DNA of 64,000 bases from Acidimicrobiia bacterium (lineage in GTDB: Bacteria; Actinomycetota; Acidimicrobiia; Acidimicrobiales; AC-14): assembly GCA_023265045.1 (NCBI GenBank), contig JAHFUQ010000005.1:1-64000 (forward strand), written 5' to 3'. The first letter of the stretch is position 1. Each line of letters opens with the position of its first letter. The notes under the pieces are model-generated. The model saw nothing but the letters and a program-made list of their open reading frames with translations, searched no databases and was not told the origin of the DNA. Shown here in pieces: positions 54,717 to 64,000 of this stretch. The position numbers and the translations under genes are program-made.

Positions 54717-57671
54717 CTACGGGAAGAAGACGCCCTGGATGGCTTCGGGCAGCTCTAGGGGCCGGTCGCCCGGGCCGCCCCAGTTTGTCGTCGCTCCGCC
54801 CAGTACGTACCACGTGCCCGCCGCCGGGCGGAAGATGGCGACATCCGTCGTCCCGTTGCCGTCGTAGTCGCCCGGGACCGGGATGTCGCCCGAGGCGCCG
54901 CCCCAGCTCGTCGTCGCTCCACCCAGCACGTACCAGGTGCCGGCCGCGGGACGGTACACGGCGATGTCAGTGGTCCCGTTGCCGTCGTAGTCGCCGGGCA
55001 CGGGGATGTCGCCGGCCACGCCCCAACTGGTTGTGGCCCCGCCGTTGACATACCAGATGCCCGATCGGTACACCGCGATGTCAGTGTCCCCGTCGCCGTC
55101 GTAGTCGCCGGGCACCGGGATGTCGCCGGACACGCCCCAACTGGTTGTGGCGCCACCGAGCACGTACCAGGTGCCGGAACCAGGGCGGTAAACGGCGATG
55201 TCGGTCGTCCCGTTGCCGTCGTAGTCGCCGGGCACGGGGATGTCGCCGGCCACGCCCCAACTGGTTGTGGCGCCCCCGTTCACGTACCAGATCCCGTCCC
55301 TGAAGATGACGACCTCGGTCGTCCCGTTCCCGTCGTAGTCGCCGGGAACGGGGACGTCGCCGGTGAGGCCCCAACCGGTCGTGCTCCCGCCCTGCACGTA
55401 CCAGGTGCCCGAGCCGGGTCGGAAGATGGAGATGTCCGATGTGCCGTTGCCGTCAAAGTCCGCCGGCGACCGGCGCGGCGCCGTGATCTTGGCCACGAAG
55501 GCGTCCGTCAAGCCGCCGGCGTACGTGCCCTGCACCGGGTTCACGGTCGGGAAGGCGCCGGTCGTCTGACCGACCACGTAGATGTTGCCGGCCGCATCGA
55601 AGGTGACGCCGTTCGCGGTGTCCGTGCCCGTGCCGCCGAGGAACGTGGAAAAGCGCGCGTGGGCGCCGGTCGGGTCGAGTTCGGTCAGGAAGACGTCTTG
55701 GCCGTTGTTGACGGCCTGGACGGCGTTCGGCGTAACGGGGTAGTCGCCGCTCGGCGTCCGGCCGACGACGTATGCGTCGCCCGCGGCATCGACCGCCATG
55801 CTCGCGTCGCCCGGCACGAGGTCGGCCGACGTACCCCCCAGGTAGGTGCCGTACATGAGGGGCGTCCCGCCGACGGCGAGCTTGACCACCCACGCCTCAC
55901 CGTTCCCAGGGCGAATGGACTGGAACGAGCCCGCGGTGATGTGCGGGAAGTTCACGTTGTTGATCTGCCCGGCGACGTACACGCGCCCCGCGGCGTCGAG
56001 GCCCACGGCGCGTCCGTTTTCGCCGCCTGCGCCGCCCAGGAACGTCGAGAACACCAACGCCGTTGCCGTCGGGTTGATCTCGCTGACAAACGCGTCACCG
56101 CCGCCGCCGTAGACCGACTGGAGGGCGTTGAGCGTCGGAAAAGCGGTAGAGGTCGTTTGGCCGGTGACGTAGGCGTTCCCGGAAGCGTCGATCGCCAGGG
56201 AGTTGAGGGTCTCCTGCGTCGCCCCTCCGAGATAGGTCGAGTAGAGGAGCGCCGCACCACTCGGGTTGAGCTTGGTCAGGAACACGTCCCGGAGGCCGGC
56301 GTTCGTGCTCTGCAGCACACCGGCAGTCACCGGGTAGTCGGACGAGTCCGTGTTGCCCGCGACGTATATGTTCCCGGAGGAGTCGACGGCGATGCTCGCT
56401 CCCACGCTGGCCTCCGTGCCACTCCCCCCGAGGTACGTCGAGTAGACGAGGCCCGTCCCGGTTGCATTGAGCTCGGTGACGAACGCGTCCTGGGTCCCGC
56501 TGTTCTGGGTCGCCTGGTAGGGGTTAACGACAGGAAAGTTCGCCGAGGCGGTCGCGCTCGCGATGTAAACGTTGCCGCTGGCGTTGATCGCCATAGTCTC
56601 CGGTTGGAACTCGTCGCCCGAACCGCCGATGTACGTCGACCAGAGGGCGGTCGTGCCCGCGGCGTCGAACTTGGTGACGAAGACGTCCTGCCCGCCGCCC
56701 GCCGTGGTCTGGAAACTCCCGGCGACGGTCGGGAAGTTGGACGAGTTGGTCTTGCCGGTGATGTAGACGTTCCCGCTTGCGTCCACCTTGACGGCCGAGG
56801 CGAGGTCGTCGCCCGAGCCGCCGTAGTACGTGGCATAGGCCACCGACGGGTCGATCACAAGTGTCGCCCTCGGGTCATGGCGACCCAGCTTGAAGGCCAC
56901 GTTTCCGGCCGGGTCCAGCGTGAAGGACGCCGGCACGGCGCGGCGGTCGCCACCGATCAGTTGGTAGGCGACGGGCTTGTGCTGGACCAACCGGCTGGCG
57001 CCGATCGGGACGGCGAGGTCGCCGTGGCTGTCGAGCTTGGCGCGCTGGGGACCGTGCACCGCCAGGCGGATGACCGAAGGGTCGGAGTTCGGCTTGACGA
57101 CGAAGTCGTACTCCAGCGTGCCGCCCTCGCCGTGGTACACGACATCGACACCGGGGTAGGCGTCCGCGACCGTGACGCGCCCGTAGGTCTGCAGCCCCGT
57201 CATCCATCCTGCAGGGTCGTTCCCGAGGATGTAGCTGACGGTTCCGGGCAGCTCCCCTGAACCGGTCACGGTCGCGTGCTCGTTCGCTCCGAGCATCTCC
57301 AGCGTGACGACGGCGCGTCCCGCCCTCTCGCCGCTCCCCTTCGTCATGGGCGCCGGAGCGGCGAACACCGCCTTCGTCGGGGCGAGGGTCAACTGCACAC
57401 CGTGCGCCCGGGCGACGAAGCTGGCGCCCTCCCCCGCCTGGCCGGCGCTCGGCTCGAACGCGACCGGCAGCCGGCCTAGGAACGACGCCATTGAGGCGGA
57501 CGAGCTGAACGGCGCAGCAGCGGCGTGTAGCAGCGTCCGCGCCGGCGATGGTCCTGCGAACCCGGCCGTGAGCAGCGTCATCGCGCCGAGGATCGCCACT
57601 ATCCGGCCTCGCGCGTGGCGCCGCGCAAGCGCCGGGCCCGAAGGTCGAGCGGGACAACAGACAGCCACCAT
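54717..57671 (-). CDS. large secreted SBBP-type beta-propeller protein with C-terminal FG-GAP/VCBS-like tandem repeats
   Basis: Repeated STYLGGSGTEASVGASIAVDSSGNIYVAGNTDSSDYP; C-terminal GDIPVPGDYDGNGTTDIAVYRPGSGTWYVLGGATTSWGV units. Confidence 0.88.
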   Translation of the reverse strand: MVAVCCPARPSGPALARRHARGRIVAILGAMTLLTAGFAGPSPARTLLHAAAAPFSSSASMASFLGRLPVAFEPSAGQAGEGASFVARAHGVQLTLAPTKAVFAAPAPMTKGSGERAGRAVVTLEMLGANEHATVTGSGELPGTVSYILGNDPAGWMTGLQTYGRVTVADAYPGVDVVYHGEGGTLEYDFVVKPNSDPSVIRLAVHGPQRAKLDSHGDLAVPIGASRLVQHKPVAYQLIGGDRRAVPASFTLDPAGNVAFKLGRHDPRATLVIDPSVAYATYYGGSGDDLASAVKVDASGNVYITGKTNSSNFPTVAGSFQTTAGGGQDVFVTKFDAAGTTALWSTYIGGSGDEFQPETMAINASGNVYIASATASANFPVVNPYQATQNSGTQDAFVTELNATGTGLVYSTYLGGSGTEASVGASIAVDSSGNIYVAGNTDSSDYPVTAGVLQSTNAGLRDVFLTKLNPSGAALLYSTYLGGATQETLNSLAIDASGNAYVTGQTTSTAFPTLNALQSVYGGGGDAFVSEINPTATALVFSTFLGGAGGENGRAVGLDAAGRVYVAGQINNVNFPHITAGSFQSIRPGNGEAWVVKLAVGGTPLMYGTYLGGTSADLVPGDASMAVDAAGDAYVVGRTPSGDYPVTPNAVQAVNNGQDVFLTELDPTGAHARFSTFLGGTGTDTANGVTFDAAGNIYVVGQTTGAFPTVNPVQGTYAGGLTDAFVAKITAPRRSPADFDGNGTSDISIFRPGSGTWYVQGGSTTGWGLTGDVPVPGDYDGNGTTEVVIFRDGIWYVNGGATTSWGVAGDIPVPGDYDGNGTTDIAVYRPGSGTWYVLGGATTSWGVSGDIPVPGDYDGDGDTDIAVYRSGIWYVNGGATTSWGVAGDIPVPGDYDGNGTTDIAVYRPAAGTWYVLGGATTSWGGASGDIPVPGDYDGNGTTDVAIFRPAAGTWYVLGGATTNWGGPGDRPLELPEAIQGVFFP
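54770..55460 (-). repeat. tandem coding repeat, about 114-123 bp per unit
   Basis: ggatgtcgcc landmark recurs at 54881, 55004, 55118 and 55238 with conserved surrounding sequence. Confidence 0.85.
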
Positions 57672-58038
57672 CGAGCTTCCCCCTTGCTCCGAAAACTGTT
57701 ACAGATTGGGATACGAGCTGGACGTGGCACGTCCGCGGGCTGGAGCAGGGCTCCTGCCTCGCGTTCGCCCCGCGCTACTCCTGCCCACGCAGGACCGTGC
57801 CCTCAGGATCTCTGGCGCCGGCACGAACGGCATCCGCCATCGCGGCGTATTTCGGAATGGTGAACACGGCAACGTTTCGCGTCGCCCGACGATTCAGCCG
57901 TTGCGGCGTATGTGCCCGACGGCGGTCGGCGCGAAGCTACCGGTGGCGGCTCTCGCGCCGCGCCCGGTCCAACCCCACAAGCCGCGAGTCGGGATTGTCG
58001 CCCGCGTAGTGTCCGCTCCAGTCGACAGAGGAGGCCCG

Positions 58039-59583
58039 ATGAAGCGAGCGCGAGGATACGACGTGCTCCCGCGCGTCGCCCTTCTCTTCGCGCTCGTCCA
58101 GGTCGCGGCCGTCGTCACCACGTTCTCGGCGAAGGCCACCGACACGCCCGTGTTCGACGAGTTCCCCGTGGCCACCGAGCACTCGGCGCCGTACGGGATC
58201 GTCGCCGGTCCGGACGGGAACACGTGGTTCACCGAGTTCTCTGGCAACAAAGTCGCCAAGCGGGCGACCGACGGTACGTTGATCGCCGAGTACCCCGTGC
58301 CGACCGACGGGAGCGGCCCCGCCAAGATCATCGTGGGGCCCGACGGGAACCTCTGGTTCACCGAGTACTACGGCTCGAAGATCGCCAAAGTGACAACCGA
58401 CGGCGCCATTCAGGAGTTTCCGACTCCGACGAGCGCAAGCCGTCCCTTCGGGCTCACGGTCGGCCCCGATAACACCATCTACTTCGTCGAGTCGAACGGC
58501 CGGAGGATGGGACGCATCGACATGACCGGCGCGATCACGGAGTACCCGCTGTCCGTCGCACCGGGGGACTTGTCCGGCATCGCCTTCGGCCCTGACGGCA
58601 ACTTCTGGCTCCCCCTCGTGGCATCGGCCAAAGTGGCGAGGGTGAGCCCCACCGGCACGGGTTTCCAAGCGTTCTCCGTGCCCGCCCCGCCGCCGACAAC
58701 GTCGTTGTGCCCCGACCCCCTCATGATCATCAACGGCCCCGACGGGAATCTGTGGTTCACGGAGAATTCGTGCCAACGGGTCGGAAAGATCACCACCGCA
58801 GGGGTGGCGACGACCTACTTCGTCGGGACCAAGACTTCGGGTATCACCGTCGGACCCGACGGGAACCTCTGGTTCACGATGAACCCGTCAGAGAGCCAGA
58901 CCGCTGCGACCGACAGCATTGCCCAGATCACTCCGTCGGGCGACATCCGGGCCTTCGCCATCCCAACCAAGCCCGCCGATCCCATCGACCTCGCCTTCGG
59001 CCCCGACGGCAACCTCTGGTTCACGGAGTACACGGCCAACCAAATCGGCCGCTTGACGCTGTCCTCGGTGGTCTCCACCTCCTCGTCGTCGACCATCACC
59101 TCGTCGACCTCCACCTCCACGTCGACTTCGACTTCGACTTCGACTTCGACTTCGACTTCGACCACATCGACTTCCACGACTACGAGCACGTCCACGAGCA
59201 CGACGACATCGACGTCCACGTCCGTGCCTCCCAGCAGTTCAACCTCGTCGACATCCACTTCGACGAGCACGACCAGCCCGTCCACGACGACCAGCACGTC
59301 CACGTCCACGTCCACGTCGACATCGACATCGACCTCCTCGACCACCGTGGCGCCGAGCAGCTCGTCGACGTCATCAACAACGACGTCGACCACCCTGCGG
59401 CCTCCCAGCACGCCGGCGTCGAGCTGGTGTGACGCGGTCGCTCGGGCACGCGCGATGCTTCTGGCGCAGCTTGACCGCCTCGTCCAACGCAACCTGATCC
59501 CGAAGTCCCTCCTCGCCAGGGTCCAGACGAAGCTGCTTCCGCTGATCGATGCCCGGCTCGCCGCGTGCGGCGAGGCCCCATGA
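58039..59583 (+). CDS. secreted Vgb-like beta-propeller protein with Ser/Thr stalk
   Basis: Repeated GPDGNLWFTEYYGSKIAKVTTDG units; signal peptide; GAGGAGG before ATG; (ST)n stalk then C-terminal helical region. Confidence 0.85.
   Translation: MKRARGYDVLPRVALLFALVQVAAVVTTFSAKATDTPVFDEFPVATEHSAPYGIVAGPDGNTWFTEFSGNKVAKRATDGTLIAEYPVPTDGSGPAKIIVGPDGNLWFTEYYGSKIAKVTTDGAIQEFPTPTSASRPFGLTVGPDNTIYFVESNGRRMGRIDMTGAITEYPLSVAPGDLSGIAFGPDGNFWLPLVASAKVARVSPTGTGFQAFSVPAPPPTTSLCPDPLMIINGPDGNLWFTENSCQRVGKITTAGVATTYFVGTKTSGITVGPDGNLWFTMNPSESQTAATDSIAQITPSGDIRAFAIPTKPADPIDLAFGPDGNLWFTEYTANQIGRLTLSSVVSTSSSSTITSSTSTSTSTSTSTSTSTSTSTTSTSTTTSTSTSTTTSTSTSVPPSSSTSSTSTSTSTTSPSTTTSTSTSTSTSTSTSTSSTTVAPSSSSTSSTTTSTTLRPPSTPASSWCDAVARARAMLLAQLDRLVQRNLIPKSLLARVQTKLLPLIDARLAACGEAP
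59090..59400 (+). repeat. Ser/Thr-coding low-complexity repeat with TCGACT hexamer arrays
   Basis: tcgacttcgacttcgacttcgac... read directly. Confidence 0.9.
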
Positions 59584-62354
59584 GCCCGGGGCGGCGAAAA
59601 GAACGGCGGCGGGGCAGGAGCCGGCTCGGGCTCTGGACGTCCCTGATCGTCGGGGTGATGCTGGCCAGCTACGCGCTCATCCTCATGAGCAGTCGTCCAC
59701 ACGTGAGCGGGGACCGCCTGCGCTTCGACGTCTTCGTCGGCCTGTCCAATGGCGGACGCATCCTCGACGCCCGGGTTCTCGACGAGGACGCGGTTGTCGT
59801 CGGCCGTTACGTCGCCGACGAGACGTCGGGGGGCGAACCCGGAGCCGGCGCGGGTGGAGCGCATTCCCATGTGCACCCGGGATCGAGCGACGGCGCGAGC
59901 GACCTGGCCGGCGGTTCGACGACCACGACCGTCCCGGGCCCGGCGCCGTCGGGGCCGATCCGCGAGTACAACGCGCCCCTGGTACGCGGCACGCAGGGCA
60001 CGGTGCTGTCGTTGCTCCTCGACAACGGCGTGCCGATCACCGTTGACCAGCAGGTGAGGAAGCGCATCCTCGGCGTGGCGGCGATGGTCCTGCCGGCGGT
60101 CGCGCTGGTTGTCCTCTTCGCCTACCTGATCATTTCCTCCCGGCGTGGTACGGGCCTCTTCGCGATCCGCAGCGGTGCTCGCAAGGTCGTCAGCACCGAC
60201 CACCAGGTCAAGTTCTCGGACGTTGCCGGGCAGGACAGCGCCATCACCGAGCTGCGTGACATCACGGCTTTCCTGTCCGACCCCGCCCCCTTCGCCGCCG
60301 TCGGCGCCAGCGTTCCCAAGGGGGTGCTGCTGTACGGACCACCCGGCTGCGGCAAGACGATGTTGGCCAAGGCGCTGGCGACCGAGTCGGGCGCCCGCTT
60401 CTTCTCCATCTCCGGCTCGGACTTCGTCGAGTTGTACGTCGGCGTCGGCGCCAGCCGGGCGCGCAAGCTCTTCGAGGAGGCGCGTGAGCACGCTCCGGCC
60501 CTGATCTTCATCGACGAGCTCGACGCCGTCGGTCGGCTGAGGGGCGCCGGTGGCCTGCCGGTTGCGAACGGGGAGCAGGAGCAGGCCCTCAACCAGATCC
60601 TCGCCGAAATGGACGGTTTCGCGACGTCCGAGGGCATCATCGTGATCGGCGCCACCAACCGCCCGGACGTCCTCGATCCCGCCCTCCTGCGTCCCGGCCG
60701 CTTCGACCGCGCCATCGCGCTGGCGCTGCCGGACGAAGCGGCTCGGCTGGCGATCCTGGACGTGCACACCAAGGGGAGGCCGATCGGCGGCGACGTCGAT
60801 CTTCCCGACCTCGCCCACCGCGCCATCGGCCTCACGGGCGCCGACCTGGCGGCGGTGGTCAACGAGGGCGCCCTGCTCGCCGCCCGAAACCAGCGGACCG
60901 CGATCTGCCAAGCAGACCTCTCGGCGGCGCTGAAGCGCATCCTCCAGGAGCCCGACCGCCAGCGCCGCCTCTCCATGCGGCACCGGCAAATCGGCCGGCG
61001 GTTCACCGACGACGAGCGGGCCACGTTCGCGGACGTCGCGGGGCAGGCGGACGCCGTGGCGGAGCTTGCCGAAGTGCAAGGGTTTCTCGTCCACCCGGAG
61101 CGCTACAGCAGCATGGGCGTGCGCCCGCCGCGCGGCGTGCTCCTCACCGGACCTCCCGGCTGCGGCAAGACCCTCCTCGCCCGCGCCCTCGCGGGCGAGG
61201 CCAACGCGGCCTTCTTCTCGGTCTCGGGGTCGGAGTTCGTCGAGGTCTTTGTGGGCGAAGGGGCGGCGCGAGTGCGGGACCTCTTCGCCCAGGCCCGCGC
61301 CATCGCGCCGTCGATCCTCTTCATCGACGAGATCGACGCCATCGGCGCTCGGCGCGGCTTCACCACCGGCACGCACCGCGAGCAGGACCAGACGCTCAAC
61401 CAGTTCCTCGTCGAGCTCGACGGGTTCGAACAGGGCACGCCGGTCGTCATCATCGCCGCCACGAACCGACCGGACATACTCGACCCGGCCTTGGTGCGCG
61501 CCGGCCGCTTCGATCGCACGGTCACGGTCGCCCTCCCCGACCGGGCCGGCCGCCAAGAGATCCTCCGCCTGCACAGCCGAACGCTGCGGCTCGCCGCCGA
61601 TGTCGACCTCGAGGCGGTCGCTCGCCTGTCGACAGGCTTTTCCGGCGCCGACTTGGCGAACCTCGTGAACGAGGCCGCACTCCTGGCGGTCCGCGAGGGC
61701 CGCGACGAAGTGGCGATGACCGCATTCGACGGCGCCCTCGACCGGCTGCTCCTCGGCGTCGCTTCACGCGGGACCGTACTCACCGAGCGCGAGCGCGCCG
61801 TCGTGGCCTGCCACGAGTCGGGCCACGCCCTGGTTGCGCTGCTGCGCACCGACGCACCGCCGCCCCACGTGGTTTCCATCGTTCCCCACGGCAGCTCGAT
61901 CGGGCGCACGTGGTCGCTTGAGGCCGAGGACGCAATCGTTCGGACGCGCGACGCCATGATCGACCGTCTCGCCGTCATCCTCGCGGGGCGGGCCGCCGAG
62001 CTGCTGATTTACGGCCAGCTGTCCTCCGGCTCGGGCAACGACTTGAAGGTCGCCAACGACCTGGCGCGGACGATGGTGTGCGAGCTCGGGATGAGCGACG
62101 CGCTGGGCGCCCGCACGTTCCGGGCGGGTGACGATCGCCACTCCGCGGAGCTGGCGCGCCTCGCCGATGAAGAGATCCGGCGGCTGCTCGCAGAGGCCAA
62201 CGCCCTGGCCGCCGAGACGCTCACAAATCACCGAGACGCCCTGGAGCGGGCCGCGTCCACGCTGCTGGCCAAGGAGCGCCTCACCGGCGACGAGCTAAGG
62301 CGGCTCGTCGAGACCAGCAACGGTCACGAGCGCGGCGCCAGCAACGGGCGTTGA
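59580..62354 (+). CDS. FtsH-like membrane protease with two tandem AAA+ modules and one M41 zinc peptidase domain
   Basis: Two N-terminal TM segments flanking an extracytoplasmic region; AAA 1 ([35 protein letters not shown]); AAA 2 ([35 protein letters not shown]); HESGH; GNDLKVANDLAR. ATGA overlap with the upstream gene. Confidence 0.95.
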   Translation: MSPGRRKERRRGRSRLGLWTSLIVGVMLASYALILMSSRPHVSGDRLRFDVFVGLSNGGRILDARVLDEDAVVVGRYVADETSGGEPGAGAGGAHSHVHPGSSDGASDLAGGSTTTTVPGPAPSGPIREYNAPLVRGTQGTVLSLLLDNGVPITVDQQVRKRILGVAAMVLPAVALVVLFAYLIISSRRGTGLFAIRSGARKVVSTDHQVKFSDVAGQDSAITELRDITAFLSDPAPFAAVGASVPKGVLLYGPPGCGKTMLAKALATESGARFFSISGSDFVELYVGVGASRARKLFEEAREHAPALIFIDELDAVGRLRGAGGLPVANGEQEQALNQILAEMDGFATSEGIIVIGATNRPDVLDPALLRPGRFDRAIALALPDEAARLAILDVHTKGRPIGGDVDLPDLAHRAIGLTGADLAAVVNEGALLAARNQRTAICQADLSAALKRILQEPDRQRRLSMRHRQIGRRFTDDERATFADVAGQADAVAELAEVQGFLVHPERYSSMGVRPPRGVLLTGPPGCGKTLLARALAGEANAAFFSVSGSEFVEVFVGEGAARVRDLFAQARAIAPSILFIDEIDAIGARRGFTTGTHREQDQTLNQFLVELDGFEQGTPVVIIAATNRPDILDPALVRAGRFDRTVTVALPDRAGRQEILRLHSRTLRLAADVDLEAVARLSTGFSGADLANLVNEAALLAVREGRDEVAMTAFDGALDRLLLGVASRGTVLTERERAVVACHESGHALVALLRTDAPPPHVVSIVPHGSSIGRTWSLEAEDAIVRTRDAMIDRLAVILAGRAAELLIYGQLSSGSGNDLKVANDLARTMVCELGMSDALGARTFRAGDDRHSAELARLADEEIRRLLAEANALAAETLTNHRDALERAASTLLAKERLTGDELRRLVETSNGHERGASNGR

Positions 62355-63889
62355 GGCGCTTCCTCACCCTGTTTCGGCCATACCTCGGCGGCCTGATGCT
62401 CATCGGCCTCGGCGCGGTGCTCGCCGGAGCGACCCCGCGGCTGCCCGCGACATTCCGACCCACGGTAAGTCCCGACCGCGCCGTCGACCCCGAACGGGCG
62501 CGCGATGCGCTCGATCCGACGGCCGAATCCTCCCCCACCCTGGTGGCCGACCCGACGCGCCCCGATCGCCAGGTCCTGGTCAACCGCGTCGATCGGCCGC
62601 GCACCGGGTGCGCGGTGCGGCGGTCGAGTAACGGCGGTCTGACCTGGGCGTCCGTCGATCTGCCGCCTCCCGTCGGGAGCTTCGCGGTTGCCTGCTTCGC
62701 GCCCGATGCGAGCTTCGCCGCCGACGGCGCCCTTTACGTGGCGTTCACGTCGCTCGGTTCGGCGCCGTCCGCGAGCGTCACGCCCGCGGCCACCTGGCTG
62801 GCGGTCTCGTACGACGGCGCGGCGACGTTCACCGCGCCTCGCCTCATCGCCGGCCCCCGGTCGTTCCAACTGCGAATCGCCGCCGATGCAACAGCGCCTC
62901 GAACGGTGTACGCGACGTGGCTCCAGGCCGCCGCTACGACGTCCTCGGGCATCGCCGACGGCCAGAATCCCATCGTCGTCTCTCGCAGTGACGATGCTGG
63001 CGCGTCGTGGTCCACGCCCGTGGCCGTGTCGCCGCCGGCGCGGACTCGAGTCGTCGCACCGTCGATCGTGGTCGCCGCCCGGAGCTCACCCGTCGTCGCC
63101 TACCTGGACGTGGGCGACGACCGCCTCGACTACAGCGGGGCCCACGGGGGGCGAGCGGGCGACCCCTATCTCGGGACGTGGTCGGTGGTCGTGGCGCGGT
63201 CGTCCGACGGCGGCCGCCGCTGGAAGGAGACGGCGCTCGGCGACGTCCACCCAGTGCAGCGGTTCTCGCAACTTCGCCCGCCGACCCCTACGCTCGCCGT
63301 CGACCGCGCCGGCCGCCGTGCGTTCGTCGCCACGACGTCGGCGGAGAGCAATGTGTCCCAGGTTGTGACCTGGAGCTCGCACGATGGCGCCACCACCTTC
63401 GACGCTCGGCTCCTCGGCGACGCCAGCCGCGAGCGGAACCAGTTCCTCCCCGCCCTCGCGGTCGCGCCTGGAGGTCGGCTCGATGTCGTCTACTACGAAG
63501 CCGGGGCCGATCCCACCGGGGACACCGTGCGCGCCCTGATGCGATCCTCGAACGACCACGGGCGGTCGTTCAGCAGGGGCGTGCCCCTCTCGCACGCCGA
63601 GTTCGACCGGTTCGGGGGCTTTGGCTCTGCGGAGGGCCTCGCCGATCTGGGGAGCCGCACCAGCCTCCTGTCGACCGCCAGGCGCACCCTGGCCGTCTGG
63701 GGGGACGCGCGCGCCAGCGCGCCCGGCGAGGGACGCGAGGACCTGGCCACGGCCGCCGTGAGCTGGAACGATGCGACGCCGGCCCGCGCTGCGGCCCGCT
63801 GGGGTGGCGGCGGCCTCGCCACCGGGGGGGTGCTCGCCATCGGCCTGCGCCGCATCCAGCGACGACGAGGCCGCGCCGCACAGAATTAG
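62351..63889 (+). CDS. secreted/membrane-anchored sialidase-like (BNR/Asp-box) propeller protein
   Basis: Asp-box-like SSNGGLTW, SDDAGASW, SSDGGRRW, SSNDHGRSF; N-terminal signal/TM; TTGA overlap with the FtsH-like gene. Confidence 0.82.
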   Translation: MRRFLTLFRPYLGGLMLIGLGAVLAGATPRLPATFRPTVSPDRAVDPERARDALDPTAESSPTLVADPTRPDRQVLVNRVDRPRTGCAVRRSSNGGLTWASVDLPPPVGSFAVACFAPDASFAADGALYVAFTSLGSAPSASVTPAATWLAVSYDGAATFTAPRLIAGPRSFQLRIAADATAPRTVYATWLQAAATTSSGIADGQNPIVVSRSDDAGASWSTPVAVSPPARTRVVAPSIVVAARSSPVVAYLDVGDDRLDYSGAHGGRAGDPYLGTWSVVVARSSDGGRRWKETALGDVHPVQRFSQLRPPTPTLAVDRAGRRAFVATTSAESNVSQVVTWSSHDGATTFDARLLGDASRERNQFLPALAVAPGGRLDVVYYEAGADPTGDTVRALMRSSNDHGRSFSRGVPLSHAEFDRFGGFGSAEGLADLGSRTSLLSTARRTLAVWGDARASAPGEGREDLATAAVSWNDATPARAAARWGGGGLATGGVLAIGLRRIQRRRGRAAQN

Positions 63890-64000
63890 GCCGCTCCGGC
63901 GGATAGCGTCAGCGGGTTCTGTCGCCCATACTCGACCCGAGCCAGGATGTGGCCTGGACGCAGAGAAGGCATTGCCATCGGAGGTTTCGCGGCTGATGAA

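Noticed and set aside
58039-59583. Streptogramin resistance (Vgb) gene
   Set aside because: Only the generic GPDGNLWFTE propeller repeat is shared; a signal peptide and Ser/Thr stalk argue for a structural or surface role, and catalytic residues cannot be confirmed by eye.
58815-61574. 919-aa minus-strand ORF
   Set aside because: Antisense to the Vgb-like and FtsH-like genes; DVDVDV stretch is just the complement of the Ser/Thr codon repeat.

Overview
High-GC window that looks like an actinobacterial chromosome; an Acidimicrobiia-like lineage is my inference from gene order and style. Most genes were called by recognising motifs in the supplied translations, and no database search was run. 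Left part (1-14 kb): cofactor/housekeeping cluster tilS, PI-PLC-like gene, hpt, ftsH, folE (with an N-terminal HTH fusion), folP, DSP-like gene, folB-folK fusion, panC, panD, nadB, nadC, coaX, lysS. Middle (14-41 kb): regulators, an ECF sigma factor with a putative anti-sigma partner, polyprenyl synthetase, clpC, large secreted repeat proteins, uvrB, multi-TM proteins, uvrA. Then a surface-glycan/nonulosonate-like cluster (40-54.6 kb), and finally secreted propeller proteins and a three-gene overlapping operon (58.0-63.9 kb). The most unusual items are: (1) an FtsH-like membrane protease with two complete AAA+ modules before one M41 Zn-peptidase domain, coupled to two secreted propeller-type proteins; (2) an XRE/Cro-HTH to GTP cyclohydrolase I fusion whose start codon overlaps tandem near-palindromic sites; (3) five 52-bp palindromic elements inserted in frame in two different multi-TM protein genes; (4) a DSP-like protein in the folate operon whose HCx5R motif reads HQx5R; (5) a large delta-60/RCC1 gene interrupted by two same-direction frameshifts; (6) several structured intergenic elements.
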